64,000 bases of DNA from Polytrichum commune. Its lineage: Eukaryota; Streptophyta; Polytrichopsida; Polytrichales; Polytrichaceae. Both the position numbers and the translations under genes were made by a program. This document shows, piece after piece, positions 1 through 12,299 of this stretch. Under the pieces are notes generated by a model, which did not search any database, had not been told where the DNA came from, and saw only the letters and a program-made list of their open reading frames with translations. Position 1 is the first letter of the stretch, and the number at the start of each line of letters is the position of its first letter. The stretch spans positions 43,795,180 through 43,859,179 of the forward strand of contig OX485808.1 of the NCBI GenBank assembly GCA_950295325.1, in the 5' to 3' direction.

Positions 1-2820
1 TTTGCATCAAAATCAACGCATGTCACTATTGGCCTGCCAATTCCAGACATTCCAACAACAGATATGAGTGAGGAATTCACAGAATCCAGACAGATTGGCA
101 CCCATTCCAGTGCTCAACTAAATGTAGCAGTAGAATGAACCAGGTCAAGGTCCACAAACAATGGCTTCAAACCTGATGACATTAACCGATAATGGGTTCA
201 CAGTTTCAAACAGCATTTCTATAAAGTTTCTGCAATAAGAATGCCTAGGCTGTTGGAGAGCTGTTGCTTAGTGCACCTCAGCAGAAGTTTCAAAAACTGG
301 AAAAAAAAATTACCTGGACGTGAAAAAAGTATTTCCAGAAGCCATTCCTACTATCTCTGAAAAGCTTGATAGGGTGTCCACAACTGATCCTTGCCACACA
401 GGTGCCTACAACCATATGTAGACACAAGAATTCCAGATGAGCAGCCACAATGGTGAACAAGATAGGTCAGCGTTTTGGCACAATAAGTGCCAAAACGTGA
501 GTAGGGACATCAATTACTGTTGTCTTGCCTCTGCTAAACCGGGCTGTTGAAGACTGATGTTTTATCATGCTATAATGGTCACACCCCAATACACCATACC
601 CTCTGACCGGCAATACCTCATATTCTACCAAGATCAATTGTTTGAGGCTGATCAACAAACAAACAAAGCATGCCTACAGCAGTGACTTGGCAATCAATAC
701 ACAGAGATGCCTGAATCATGCCAGTAGCAGGTGTTTAATGCTCATCATTACACAATGTCCTGTACATATGTCTACAGGCCATGCTGCAAGAGGATGTTAG
801 CAACAAACCAGTTGTCATAGTCTTCTGCTAACAGTGGGACTCCAAGCAGTCCAGTACAATGAGGAGAGGAATTGGAGGTTGCATTGGACAAAATGAATGA
901 CATTCTCTTGATAACGAAACAAAAGGATAACTGACATGCACAGGAGGCGGAAAATGTCGGCTCAAATTTGATTGAGGAAAGCTGCCCATCTGCAATCAAA
1001 CACCTCCATCAGAGGTTCATTGTGATATGCAGTTCGTAAAACTGTGAATGAATCCCTTTGCTTGTTAGGTCAATATGCAGATCTATCAAACAAATCTACA
1101 CATAAAAATTCAGGCTAACAAGATTCAAACCAATTCACGTTAACAAGAGAAGCAATGAAAAAGTAGCCATACAAACAAGCATACATCAGACACACTACAT
1201 TCTTTTGAACAAAAGACTGTACACATAGCGTGTATATGCCTGCAGTGTATCATCTCAAAGTCTTATTCAATCATCCTTAAGACAATGCAAACTCTTCACT
1301 CAACAGTTGGCAAAAATGAACCTGCCTCGGAGTATGACTGCAACAAGACATTCAGGAGTGTATGCTTGTAAACAGATGGCAGTTTTCCGTCCACTTGATA
1401 ATCACCTGCTTTCCATTTTTGCCTGCAGCACTCAACATATCCCACTTCTTAGACTTGTCACTGCAAGTAGCACACAGGCTCAGGGAATTAGCAGTCTGTC
1501 AACTATCCGGATACAACTTGTTCTAAGAATTTGAGAGGAGTCATTTCTGCCGTTGTTAATCCAGCACAGCGCTTGGTCATCAGAAGAAACCATAGCACAC
1601 TGTTAAAAACAACAGTGCAGCATGTTACAAAAGGCCTAAATGTGACCAATTGAGGCATGAGTAGTCCAGCAACATCCAATACAAATATCACAATCGAGTA
1701 GAAAACATATTGACAATCACACAACTGAGAAGAGGTTATGTATAAATCACAGCTAGGCCAGCACGCAAGAGCCAAGGTACCTAGAGAGCATCCTTCGTTT
1801 AGTAGAAGATAATGATGGACCGGATTCGTGTACTACAAATCGATCCATACTTGAAGTTGCTCAACGCACCCTGCACTTGACCATAAACTTATTAGGATCG
1901 ACAACATTAGACTCGTTGGAATTACTTGCATAAAATGCACTCTGAAGGGATTGCGGCCATAGAAATGGAGAATTTAGATAGACATGTGTTCATCACAATG
2001 TTGTGCACCAGAGTCTTTTTTAACATACGAAACTATATCACATGAAAATAACAGCTCTCAATGCCTTACTGATTTAACTTTGTGATGAATGTGCTCAGCT
2101 CTTACTCTAGGTCAGCAAGCAGATGATCAAATGGTGACTCCTACCAGCTGGTCGAAAGCTGGAAGGAGTAAGATTTTCAGTAACAAATTACACAATCTTA
2201 GACAGGAGAATGAGAAAAATCTCAACTAAAGATTGTCGGACGATGACGTGATTGTGGATCTATGTGACCGAAGCGAGAGCAGTAGCGCAAATGCAAATCT
2301 CGTGACTTAATTGAGTCAACGTTATGATGAATGTGCTCGACTCTTGCTCTAGGTCAACAAGAAAATGACAAAATGGAGACTCCTACCAGCTGGTCGAATG
2401 CTGGAAGGAGTAAGGATTTCATTAACATATCACAAAATCTTAAACACGATAAATCATAGTTATTTTCAACTAAAAATTGTCGGACGATGACGACTAAGAG
2501 TGTGGATCTCTGTGATCGCCTGGAACATATCCAGCAAATGCCAATTTTTTAGTACTATCTGCCGCAACAAGTACTTTCATTCATTCATGTCTTGTCCGCG
2601 CATTCACGCGGGAATAGAGGACGAATTCTACAACTTAACCTCGGAAGGCTAAAAAAACATCGCGACACTCTCGGCATCATAGCACATTGCCAGTGCAAAT
2701 GACAAACTCCATTCAAACATCATCAACTTCCTAACGAGCATTTTCTCAACACAATCCAAACAGCAACTACAAGTACACCCTAACTGGGCATCCGTAGATA
2801 GCAATGCGACATAACATGCC
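1..2820. other. Flank or introns of a minus-strand gene; no other exon resolved
   Basis: Apart from the tandem hairpin repeat at 2082-2518 I see no convincing coding exon here. If the exon at 2825-2941 is real, this stretch would hold downstream introns and exons of the same minus-strand gene, but none could be picked by eye. Open frames are short and lack protein-like composition. Confidence 0.3.
2082..2518. repeat. Tandem pair of ~240-bp units with a conserved hairpin
   Basis: Two diverged copies lie head to tail, about 2082-2269 and 2323-2518, with hairpins 242 bp apart. Each contains the same 33-nt hairpin (2137-2169 and 2379-2411): 12-nt arms ACTCCTACCAGC and GCTGGAAGGAGT with one A-A mismatch and a 9-nt loop. 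The arms are identical in both copies although the surrounding sequence has drifted. Each copy opens with an RUGAUGA-like heptamer, which recalls a snoRNA C box, but I see no clear CUGA D box, so an RNA gene is only a possibility. It could equally be a duplicated intronic or regulatory segment of the adjacent minus-strand gene. Confidence 0.6.
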
Positions 2821-2824
2821 TCAC

Positions 2825-2941
2825 CCGAACGTCGGCATCAGACGGAGCTCCTTGCCGTATGCCAATTAATTGCTCTTCTCTTCTCCCTTTCTCAAGCTTC
2901 TCCGCTACAGAGTCCACCAGATTGTGCCACGTCGACCTCGC
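2825..2941 (-). CDS. Candidate internal exon of an unidentified minus-strand gene
   Basis: On the minus strand a pyrimidine-rich acceptor ending TTTTACCAG is followed by 39 open codons and then a donor CGG|GTGAGG. The translation begins ARSTWHNLVDSVAEKLEKGR and continues with EEQLIGIRQG, a hydrophilic, helix-prone segment. The same frame has a stop just upstream of the acceptor, which supports splicing there. GC-rich sequence at 3000-3360 on the same strand could be the first exon or 5' UTR (a leader beginning near 3363 is possible), but the connecting donor is unclear. I do not recognise the family; this is an exon call from splice signals and composition only. Confidence 0.35.
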
Positions 2942-3387
2942 CTGGTAAAATCAACATCCCCTGTCAAAGAAATGAGAATGCGACTAATTACTCCACAAAA
3001 TTATCGGTAAACAGACTAATTAAACAACGGGAGAGCTCTCCCGCCCTAAGGTGGAAAAGCATCTCAATCACACTCCCTAGAGCACCGTTATTTGCGACAA
3101 CCGGACCAAAACAGGAGCTGTAAATTGGAGGAGATAGCTGCAGGGAATTTACAAGGAGCAGCTGGATGCGAGGCTCCCGACCTCGGCGATGAATTTGGTG
3201 GGAGGACGGTAGTAGGCGAACGAGGGTGATTGTTGCTGGAGGCGAAGCGAAGCGGGGCGAGGGAGGTGGCAAAGCGGAACGGAGGCGACGGGCTCAGCCG
3301 GTCAAACGTAGACCGTGGGGCTGCTGAAAGTGAAAGTTTTCCTCGATACATTGAACACTTCACCTCTTTTTAAACTCAAAAGGTATA

Positions 3388-3702
3388 AGGGTGGGTTTAA
3401 ACTGGGTCCAAGACCAAAGAAACTCCAAAATTGAGCAATCTTATTGGTCAAGAGCAAAATTTTGCACCCAAGAAATATAAAAAACTATTCTTGGGCTTGG
3501 GTTCAAGGTATAATATAATGAAGTGGCGTTAATATGACATCATTTTTTCATCAGATCTCATGAAATTGATCCTAAGGCTTGGGTCTAATATTGACGCCAT
3601 AAGTAGATCCCTTGAGAGTTGTTTAGGAACCTTATTTTCTTGGACATGGTCCTAATGTCAAAAGGGTGGGTTTACATTAGGGTCCGAGATCAAAGAAACT
3701 CC
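3388..3702. repeat. Direct repeat, about 40 bp, 274 bp apart
   Basis: The segment at about 3388-3426 (beginning AGGGTGGGTTTAAACTGGGT) recurs at about 3664-3702 with few changes, including the shared end CAAAGAAACTCC. The intervening DNA also echoes a 'TTGGGTCTAATATTGA'-type wording. Likely part of an old, unclassified interspersed repeat rather than a gene. Confidence 0.5.
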
Positions 3703-6700
3703 GGTAGTGGCACCTCATCCAATTGAATTATTTCTTTAAGGCCAAAATCGATAGTGTAATATGATGAGGTACTAGGTTATGATAAAGTTGTTTGTGTTGA
3801 GAGAAATTTGCCATTCAAGTATACAAGTCTTAAATGGTTATTTTTTCCAATTAGCCCACCTCTATAAGGAGCCGCCCTAAACTAGTACAAGATGGTTAAC
3901 GAATCCAAATCAAGGGCATGGCCACTTGTATAAATACCTTGCTCATTCTCAAATAACATATTCTTATGCTCATTAAATGGGCGTATAGTTACCCCCAAAT
4001 TGTGTTGATTATTGAGCCTAGAATGATTTTCATATTTTGAGCATGTAGTCCAATCTCTTTTTAAGCACATGCCTTTTTTCGTGTTTATTCTTGTGTAGAC
4101 CCAAAATGACTCATTATAAAAGTGATGGCCCAAAAAGGATGCAGTGATAGGTTGGATGTAGTGATTGGCCAAATAGGTGTTGTTTCATGTCACTTGGAAT
4201 CACTTTTGGGTGTCATTGAATTAATAAACGTTTATTTATGCATTCATATGTAGTTTAAATTATGTCGATGCTCAAATTAGAGAAACATTTTTATACAAGT
4301 AGGGGGTTTGACTTACTTATTTCTTTGGAAAAATGTTACAAATACTTATAGGAACAAAATTACAAAACAACTTGCATTTCTCGTTATTTTCTGTACTCCA
4401 TCTTTGAAGAAAAAATTTAAGCCACTCTTTCTAACCGAATCAACTTGTTTTTGCCGTTTCAAGTTTTCCCACCTTATAGAAAATCAGTGGGGCGGGAGGA
4501 ATGCAAACCTGTGCTTTTAATATATATATATATATATATATATCATAATGTGGGTTGGTTGTGGTTGGCTTTAATAGGTTTATTTTGAAGGCACAACATC
4601 GCATCATTTTTCAAGGCAATAGGATAGTGCAAGGACGCAAGAGTTGGAGGGTCTAGCCAACTCTGCCTATGAACGCCAAATAAGTAGCCCACGTTTAGCA
4701 AGGCCGTCACCACATTCTCATCCTTGTAGTTCAATATCAAACGTGCCATTCTCACGTTTCCCGTAAAAGGTATAATTAATACTCCTCGCCCATTACCGAG
4801 CACACACAAAGCATGATTATGTTGCAACATAGCTAGAAAACCCAAATCTCCACGATCAATGGACCAACCTATTATGGGATGTCTCTTAGAATATTGATGC
4901 CAAACCATACAATTTCAATTTTCGATATGTCCAATGTATGGTTAACAACAAGACTTCAAACTTTCCCCACCGAAACATGTCAGTTATGCATGCACCACAT
5001 AAATGACACATGGTCATACCCACTTTAGCTCATGTATCCATACACACCTCCACAAATTCCGACCCATTGCCATTATTATTTGTGAAAACAATTTCATAAT
5101 GCTATCTCCTCACATCACCAGGAGCTGCGAACATATAAACACCAACAACCACCATGACATCCCCCCCCTCCCCACACCCGCACACACACAAGAATGGCGT
5201 TCCCCCAGGGCTCCTCCCTTGCCTTTGCTCCACAAATATTTGTCAATGTTTTTTATGACTAAAACCCGACACATTATGCATATTCAATATCTCGCCTTAC
5301 AATGACCCACCACCACAACCCACATGAACATACACCATCCAACTCATTGAATTCACGTATTGCCACAACCAATTTATAAAAACCTCAAACCTTACTAACC
5401 TAGTTCACCTATCACAAGGAGGCATTACATCCGAGTCGTGCATATGGTTGCTTTCGGATGAACGGACCTAGGCCACATCATCAAAGAGACGATGCCCTCT
5501 TCTTCTTATTTTTAGTCCAATGTTGAATACACCAATTGGAATCATGCTCATCTTGGGTCCATCTAGTTAACCCCCCAAAATACACTTATGCAAAATACTC
5601 ACAATCAACCAGTCTCTTTGTGATACACGACTATGAATAGCGATTCATGGAAACATTAGACATCTCGAGTGAAAGTTGCACAAAGGTATATGGCCAAGTT
5701 GAGGCTCAAGCAAGTTTTGGGTACAACAAAATTAGTAACCTTTAACTATGATTACCCATGTCCAAAAATTCATAGTTCATCAACAAAATCATGCTAGAAT
5801 CTAGCACAAAAATGTATAGATTCCATATCTACACAAAGCTAGACACAAGTGTAATCCACAAGTCCCAAACTCACATAATATTACTCAGCATGTAACTCTT
5901 GTTTTGTGGGCTCTCGTAATATAATAGTCGTATGCTAAGAAAATTGTGTAGGGAGATAAATTCATATTGAACTCCCACACATCCAACTGTTGTATTCTAA
6001 GGACCCACATCGATGAGTAATGTTATGTAGATCAAGCAATCAAACCATTGACAAAGTTGACTAAGAGACACTCATGCTCTCTATGTGTCTTGCTCTACCA
6101 ATATATTCAAAATACTTGGTGGTGGAAAATTGATAAGCTTCGTTCTCCCTCACTAGTATAGGCTAAAGAATAATACGGCTAAGGGATGGAAAGAAACTTG
6201 TTGTGACCCCTAAAATATGACAACCTAAGTCATAGTGCCCCGTCAAGGTATTTGTGGAAAATAGAGGCATTTTTTGGAGTTGGCACACAAAATAAAATTG
6301 TAGAGTGTGAGTTTTGAACCACGTCCATACAGTTACATACAGAGGATTACTATCCATGGATTACTATCATTGATCTCCACCAAAACTTTTTTATAAGCAT
6401 TTATTCTTCATAACCTAATCAAATATCCAAGATGTATGAAAATCCATTGACCTTCGGTAAATCTTATCATAATTACGAGTTTTGTAACAATTGGGAAGAG
6501 TCAAAAAAATCCCATATCCTTACCATTGCTACTTTCCTCAAATTATGCATTTTGTAACAAATAATTAAGGGTTCCAACCAGTTCAAGGTCCATATCTCGA
6601 GTCGTGAATAGATCATTCCAATCATTTTGGTGTAGATGAGGTGGAATTCTGATTATTCAAAGTGCATGTACAATTAGACCAAGAAGCCTTGAGAAAGATA

Positions 6701-7598
6701 TATTTGTTAATGCCCACGACCACTTTTTGGCTTCTTGGGCATTTAGGGTTAGCTTGAGTCTATTATGGTAGAAATGTCAAAGGGTCGCTCACCATTTTTG
6801 GAGTACAACATCATTCTTATTGGAAATCAAAGCAAGGGAAATTGTGGTAAGATAAAATTATTTATCATAAATAAATAAATAAATAATAATCAACGTCAGG
6901 CAATCCAACATGAATTTGAGCATGTTGGTCCTACCTTGCTCAAAAATCCTCTTGGTGCAGGCGGGGTTTATTGGCTACCTTGCAATGAGTGGGCTCTTGG
7001 CTTCCTACTTACCTAGCTAGTTTTCTCCGTCAAGTAGAGAAAATATTTCACATGGGGGAATTGAATTGGCAACCACTTCATTCTGAAAATGGGTACCTCT
7101 CCACTATCATCTAGTAGTTTAGGGTCATCTCATTCCTATTTAGCATAATGTGGTTTTGTTGCAGTTAGTTACTATTGGTTTTATTTTGATGGAAAGTTGA
7201 AAAATGCTCAATGTCTTTTGGTGCAAGACTATGTCGTTTTTCAAGCAAAAAAGGATAGTGCAAATTTATAGGTATCAACTATTAAGGTGTTGGTGGGGGG
7301 ACAACCAACATATAAAACAATTGGTCCATTGGACATTGGGCACTCTACTATTTGTACTCGACAAATTGTGGGTGGGCAATGTGTTTATCCAACTTCACAA
7401 ATTTTCACACACAAAATTATTGTGTGACACTATAACGAGACACATCCTAATATTATAGTTAATGTTGTGGTAAGAACATTATTTGTATTTTTTCAAGTAT
7501 TATATGTCACATTGTGAACACAATATGCTCTCACTATGCTACGTTTCAGCGAATTATTACACTCGCACCACCAGATTTAATTTCAATGTAATAACTAC
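3703..7598. other. Gene-poor AT-rich DNA with repeat relics
   Basis: No gene could be supported. A (TA)n microsatellite of about 25 bp lies at 4519-4543. Just after it, 4546-4650 resembles 7142-7300 in the same orientation (shared wording around TTTATTTTGA and a block ending AGGATAGTGCAA), so both are copies of one degraded repeat family. Open frames over these copies, for example the minus-strand frame 4543-4908, are not conserved between copies and are not called as genes. Confidence 0.5.
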
Positions 7599-7781
7599 AC
7601 TTCTGAACTTGTTTTTTTTGTTTTTTTTTGTTTTTGAGACAAAAGGCCGACATGCCAACGCCAAAGCACAGGAGGCAGTTGACCACCTGGCAAGTTTTCC
7701 GTCAAGAATAGAGGAGATTTCACAGCCGGGATTCAAACAACCAACCTCTTCCTTGAGATTTGGGTATACTTCTGAACTTGT
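7599..7781 (-). mobile_element. tRNA-derived SINE with poly(A) tail and 14-bp target duplication
   Basis: The 14-bp sequence ACTTCTGAACTTGT occurs at 7599-7612 and again at 7768-7781 and flanks a body read on the minus strand. The body carries a pol III B-box-like block (GTTTGAATCCCGGC) close to its 5' end, a unique region of about 100 nt, and an A-rich 3' tail with interspersed C. No A box precedes the B box, so the copy looks 5'-truncated within its tRNA-like head. A perfect duplication and preserved tail suggest a fairly recent insertion. Frames crossing it on both strands are SINE sequence, not genes. Confidence 0.85.
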
Positions 7782-10700
7782 GATGAAGTGATATTTGGCT
7801 TTGGAACAGAAGTAAACCCCTAAATGCATGGGCACTCCAACTCAAATCAAAGGTGGATTACAAAATGTGAATTGGAAACCTTATTTAGAGTTGACATACA
7901 ATAATGTTGTAAGAGTTAGGTTCAATCTACATCTCACGAATAACTTTAGGCTTAGGAGAAAATTGCTCAATAAGCATATGTGAAGATATAAATGAACTCT
8001 AATGTTGCCTTTTAGCCAAAACACATTTGTATCAAACAACTTTGGTTAGCAACATCTTTGGTACTTGAATGCAAAGTGCTTCAAAAGAAGTCTGTAAATT
8101 TTTTGTCTGTGAAACTTTATGACGTTGGATGAACACATTGTCCACCCACATAATCATTACATACTTCTTTTGTATAGAATACCTAAGTGGTACATATAAA
8201 ATATCATGAACTTAAAAGGCTAGATATGAAAAGTCGCATACCTTGCACTTCAATTATGAAGAACGAATGAATAGTTGATGATTTTTTTTGTGACAAATTT
8301 GAGGATGGATGAATCACTTGTGAGATGTCTCCTAGGGTTTCAAAGGGGTTGGGTCCTTGGTGCCTCACTATTCTAATCTACAATATAGAAACGTACCATC
8401 CTCTTTGTGCATTTGTTTTAATTATGGTGTGGATTGAAATCAAGATGTATGGATTTTGGTGTGTGTGGTGGGAATTCGAGTTAGGCTCATTTTGGGAACC
8501 CTAATTTCTTCATGTGCAAATATTTGGGAGTCAGCTCGGGAGAGCAAGAAAAATCAGAGTTTGGCTCAAAGGTAGAATCGTAGATTGATTACTTAGTCAT
8601 TGTCGCTGCATTAGTCTTTCTTCCAATGTGGATTGAAATCAAGATCTAATGATTTTGGTGTGTTTGTGCGGAGGGAATCAAGTTAGTGCATATGGGAACC
8701 TTGTAATTCTAACCCTAGGGGGGGGGCACTCCCATATTTTAGAAAACTACATGAGAACAAGTATAGGGTTCACTGTAAAGTTGCAAGCTACAAATTATAA
8801 AACATGTATTTGTAACAAAGCTCAAGTTGTATATTGAAGTCCATGGTATAAAGAAATTAAGGTAGGGTGGAGAATCAAAACAATATATATTAGGGCCCCA
8901 CATTATGGATGAGCATAATGGGATGACATCTCGTGGATGTTTCTTGGTAGTTGGATGTAAGATGTCAGGTTAGATGTGGTAAGGGCTCCCGGTGGGTTCG
9001 CACATTTTGTTTGGATGTGAGTGCTCAATCAGGATTTGCATGAGTTCTTTGAAGTTTTGATGTCTATGCAAACTCCCACCATCTTGCAAACTTGGCGAAT
9101 ATCGATGGTTGATTGTTGAAGGTTGGACAGTAGGCATATGAACATAGTTGTGCTCCTTAGGTGCGTTGATCCCGAAATTCATCTTTCCCACTTTCTGTTT
9201 TTTGCTCACTTGGTATATAGGTAGGGTTTCGATTTGTTGTTGTGATTTCTCAAAAAAAAAATTGGGAGCATTGTCAACACATAGGAGGGGTTCAAAGCAG
9301 AGGAGGGGGCGACATCAATAAGAGGCATTTGTATGAGTGATACCAATTGTGACTCAAGGTATTTGGATCCAATGAGGCTGTTGGTCACAAACCAAAATTG
9401 CAATGTCTTTGAAATCAACATTGTTCTCACTTGGCATTTTACCCAAACGCATCACTTTGGCTTTGAAGCAGTTGCTTGGTACCAACATTTCATTGACGTG
9501 TTCATGCCTATGCTAGTTCAAAACTTATTGGATCTTGCGAGGGTGTTGAAGGCGACATGTATGCAAAACTCATGTCACTACTTGAAGGTATTCATAATAA
9601 TTATAGATTGGCCCTTTCAATTCTTTGATATAAAAAATTATCTGCATGATTAGCTACAAGCTTGAGAGGCTCAATAGAGTTCTTTTCGGATGGATATGTT
9701 CTGCTACTCATTCAAAACCCAGAACATACACCCATGAAAATGGTGAAAAAATGCTTGCGTTCAAAAACACATGCAAATCCTTCCAAAATTTGCATTGAAA
9801 CACAATTACATTCATAGATGTAGCATGAGAACATAACTAGCCAACACCAATCAAAAAGTTTATTTAGGGTTTACTCGTTTAGATTTGAAGCAATTTTTGT
9901 CATTTTTCTAGTTCAAGTGGTTAAAACCACTTAATACACAATATTCAACTTTTTATGCTCAAGACAAAAGTCCAAACCCTAACTCTAACCCCACCACTCT
10001 TAAATATATAACCTGCCAAAAACATTGCCACAACCTTTGCCTAAAATTCTATCCAAAACAATTCAAATATAGTAGTTTCGGATGGATATGTTCTGCTACT
10101 CATTCAAAACCCATCTTAAATGGACCAACAACACCTCACTAGAGCTGTCACAACTCTTGCGAGCTCTCCTTAATTTATCTTCATCATTTTGCAACTCTAG
10201 CAAGTGTCACGAGTGCTAACCCTGCACATCCCACACACGCCCATGGTTAGCTCCCCGTACCAACCTTCGAGCTCGTAGCTTGGTTGCCAAACCCTCCTAC
10301 ACATGCACCATCATGATTCTCCCCTTAGTAGGTAGCCAATGATTAGGTATGGACTTCCATTCATGTCCATCCAATCTTGAGTTGATCATCGCGTTGCCAG
10401 AGCAACACTACAACATCCCAAAGCATACTTGGCAATTTCGCCCCTATATTGGAGCCCACGTTGTTATGTAGTAGACATGTTCTACTTTGTGCAAGCCTTT
10501 TGTCTCTCTCCTAAGAGTTTGGGTCATGTAGACGTTTTCCCATAGCCGCTGGGTCTGGACCCCCTCCCCCAACAACTTCAAACCTTCATAACTTTGTTGT
10601 ATGATCTCTAATTCTATTAAATGACCAATTCATTAACAACTACTCTTTGCGTAGATGCCGATAGACTCCTCACTTGCATCATTTGGGCAAATATTGATGG

Positions 10701-12040
10701 AGTTATGGCTATCCTAACTTTGGCAGTCTTGGGCGCCATTCCTAGGTCACTGCTGTCCCACCACAGTGCCCCCTGCAGTGTTGGGCGCTGTCCCGAGGCA
10801 GCGCCCCACTCAAATTGTCATATCTCCTAGCTCACACATCTGATTGGGGAGTTCTCGAGCATTATAGAATCCGGACGTCATAAGCTACCCGATGCTCGTG
10901 CCTTTACTCTTGTGACTCCTAAGTCTCCTAAGGGCTTGCACACGGATAAACAATATAAGGGCTTTGAGACACATTCAGCAAACTCCTACCCTCCACCACC
11001 ATACTCGATGGGAATGCCTCATTAATGGCATATCTTCTTTTATTACCCCCAATGACAACCATCCCAAGTTGGCTACTCCTTGCATTTGGCTTTTTACCCC
11101 ATGCATCTACCCATCATGCCTTTGGCCAAACATTCTTCTCATAGAGGGCCTCCAAACCCAGGAGCCCTTTCCAAATAACCTAATGTCAACATCAAACTAT
11201 GCTACATTGAATTCACCAACTGTCATGACCGTTTCCCATAAACAACCGCCCAATGGAAAATTGACGAATACAACCCACTCATTACTGTCATCATTGATAG
11301 CAAGTGCCAAATCTAACCACTTATTGTCCTAGTTGTCGGCCAACAAGGAGGAATTCAAACTCCCAACCAACACACATCAAAACAAAGCAGACCCAACTAC
11401 ACACCAACCGCCATTCACTCCCTATTTGCCATCATCCTTAATAAACGTAAACTTGAAACCAAAATTTTGCTATCTCTTCTTGGAAAACCCCTCCCACTCC
11501 GCCCCTGGGATGGGCGAACCAACCCATACATTGGTTTTCTGTTGGATGACTGCAACCCTACTTCCAAGGTACCAATGTACAACTTGTTTATCCTCTTTCA
11601 TATGCCCCCCCCCTCCCCCTCGTCTCATCCTCATATGGAGAAGTTATTGGTTATGCGTGGCCTAGCCTATTACATAAAATCCACTACCGAAAGGTGGCAG
11701 TAGCCCACAAACAGAGTGACTTTTAATCCACTCTTGCCTCGATCGAGGCTGCCATTTCTATCTATCTAGAACACCAACATCTTTACTAGATTAAAAATTT
11801 ACAGTAATAATAATAATAAACATATAGCATTGTGTAACTCCAAATAGTAAGTGACACCATTGACACAAATAGGTAGCAATATTCAGTGTAGTCTATGAAC
11901 TAAGCTTGTCCATTATGGCATTGTGTCAACTCAACATTGCAAGTGCCACATCAACTGTACTGTAGGGTTCGATGAATAGGGCGGTGACACGTGGCACGGC
12001 AGCTTCAAGAATTAAATGAGTTGCCGTCGAATCTGCTGAG
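7782..12040. other. Gene-poor DNA; several short direct repeats
   Basis: No gene supported. Two diverged direct copies, about 8427-8512 and 8624-8716, share a block beginning TGTGGATTGAAATCAAGAT. A perfect 38-bp direct repeat is at 9684-9721 and 10076-10113. From roughly 9.7 to 11.7 kb the plus strand is conspicuously C-rich and G-poor, as in a decayed repeat; two back-to-back open frames at 10964-11665 lie within this bias and show no recognisable domain. Near 11840-11904 there is a degenerate end of the TA-flanked MITE family seen intact at 41591. Confidence 0.45.
9684..10113. repeat. Perfect 38-bp direct repeat 392 bp apart
   Basis: A 38-bp sequence starting TTTCGGATGGATATGTTCTG and ending TTCAAAACCCA is present without mismatch at 9684-9721 and 10076-10113. 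The DNA between is unrelated AT-rich sequence. Identity over 38 bp in otherwise decayed surroundings implies a recent local duplication or gene-conversion event. Confidence 0.8.
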
Positions 12041-12119
12041 TACGGTCTGCTTACTCCGGTGCATAAATGCTACACGATTTATTGGAATTGATGCAGACGG
12101 GGAATTGATGTGGACGTAC

Positions 12120-12290
12120 TTGGGTATCAACTATCCAGAGGGAGCCATGATTGGATCCAAGAAGTGAGGCGCCATGATGGGATTTGAACTCACGCTCCCA
12201 GTAATACAAAATTATGATGAGCACAGTACATGCTTCACTTCGCACTCAATGCAGCCACTCCAACTCATACGTGTATGTATATATACATAC
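12120..12290 (-). other. Possible tRNA-derived SINE relic
   Basis: On the minus strand a B-box-like block (GAGTTCAAATCCC) closes a tRNA-like segment that includes the wording GTGCTCATCATAATTTTG, reminiscent of an anticodon arm, about 40 nt upstream. A weak A-box-like stretch (GAGTTGGAGTGG) lies about 85 nt upstream of the B box. No A-tail or target duplication was found, so this is either an old SINE or a tRNA pseudogene. Confidence 0.35.
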
Positions 12291-12299
12291 CAATGCAGA

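Noticed and set aside
4543-4908. 121-codon minus-strand frame
   Set aside because: Part lies in a repeat shared with 7142-7300, where the frame is not kept; no domain seen.
7483-7835. Overlapping open frames on both strands
   Set aside because: They cross the SINE inserted at 7599-7781.
9684-10113. The 38-bp direct repeat as terminal repeats of a retroelement
   Set aside because: Too short, no TG..CA ends, no primer-binding site or polypurine tract, and only 350 bp of unrelated DNA between.
10964-11665. Two consecutive plus-strand frames of 122 and 110 codons
   Set aside because: They sit in a strongly C-rich, G-poor segment, where stops are rare by composition; no recognisable motif.
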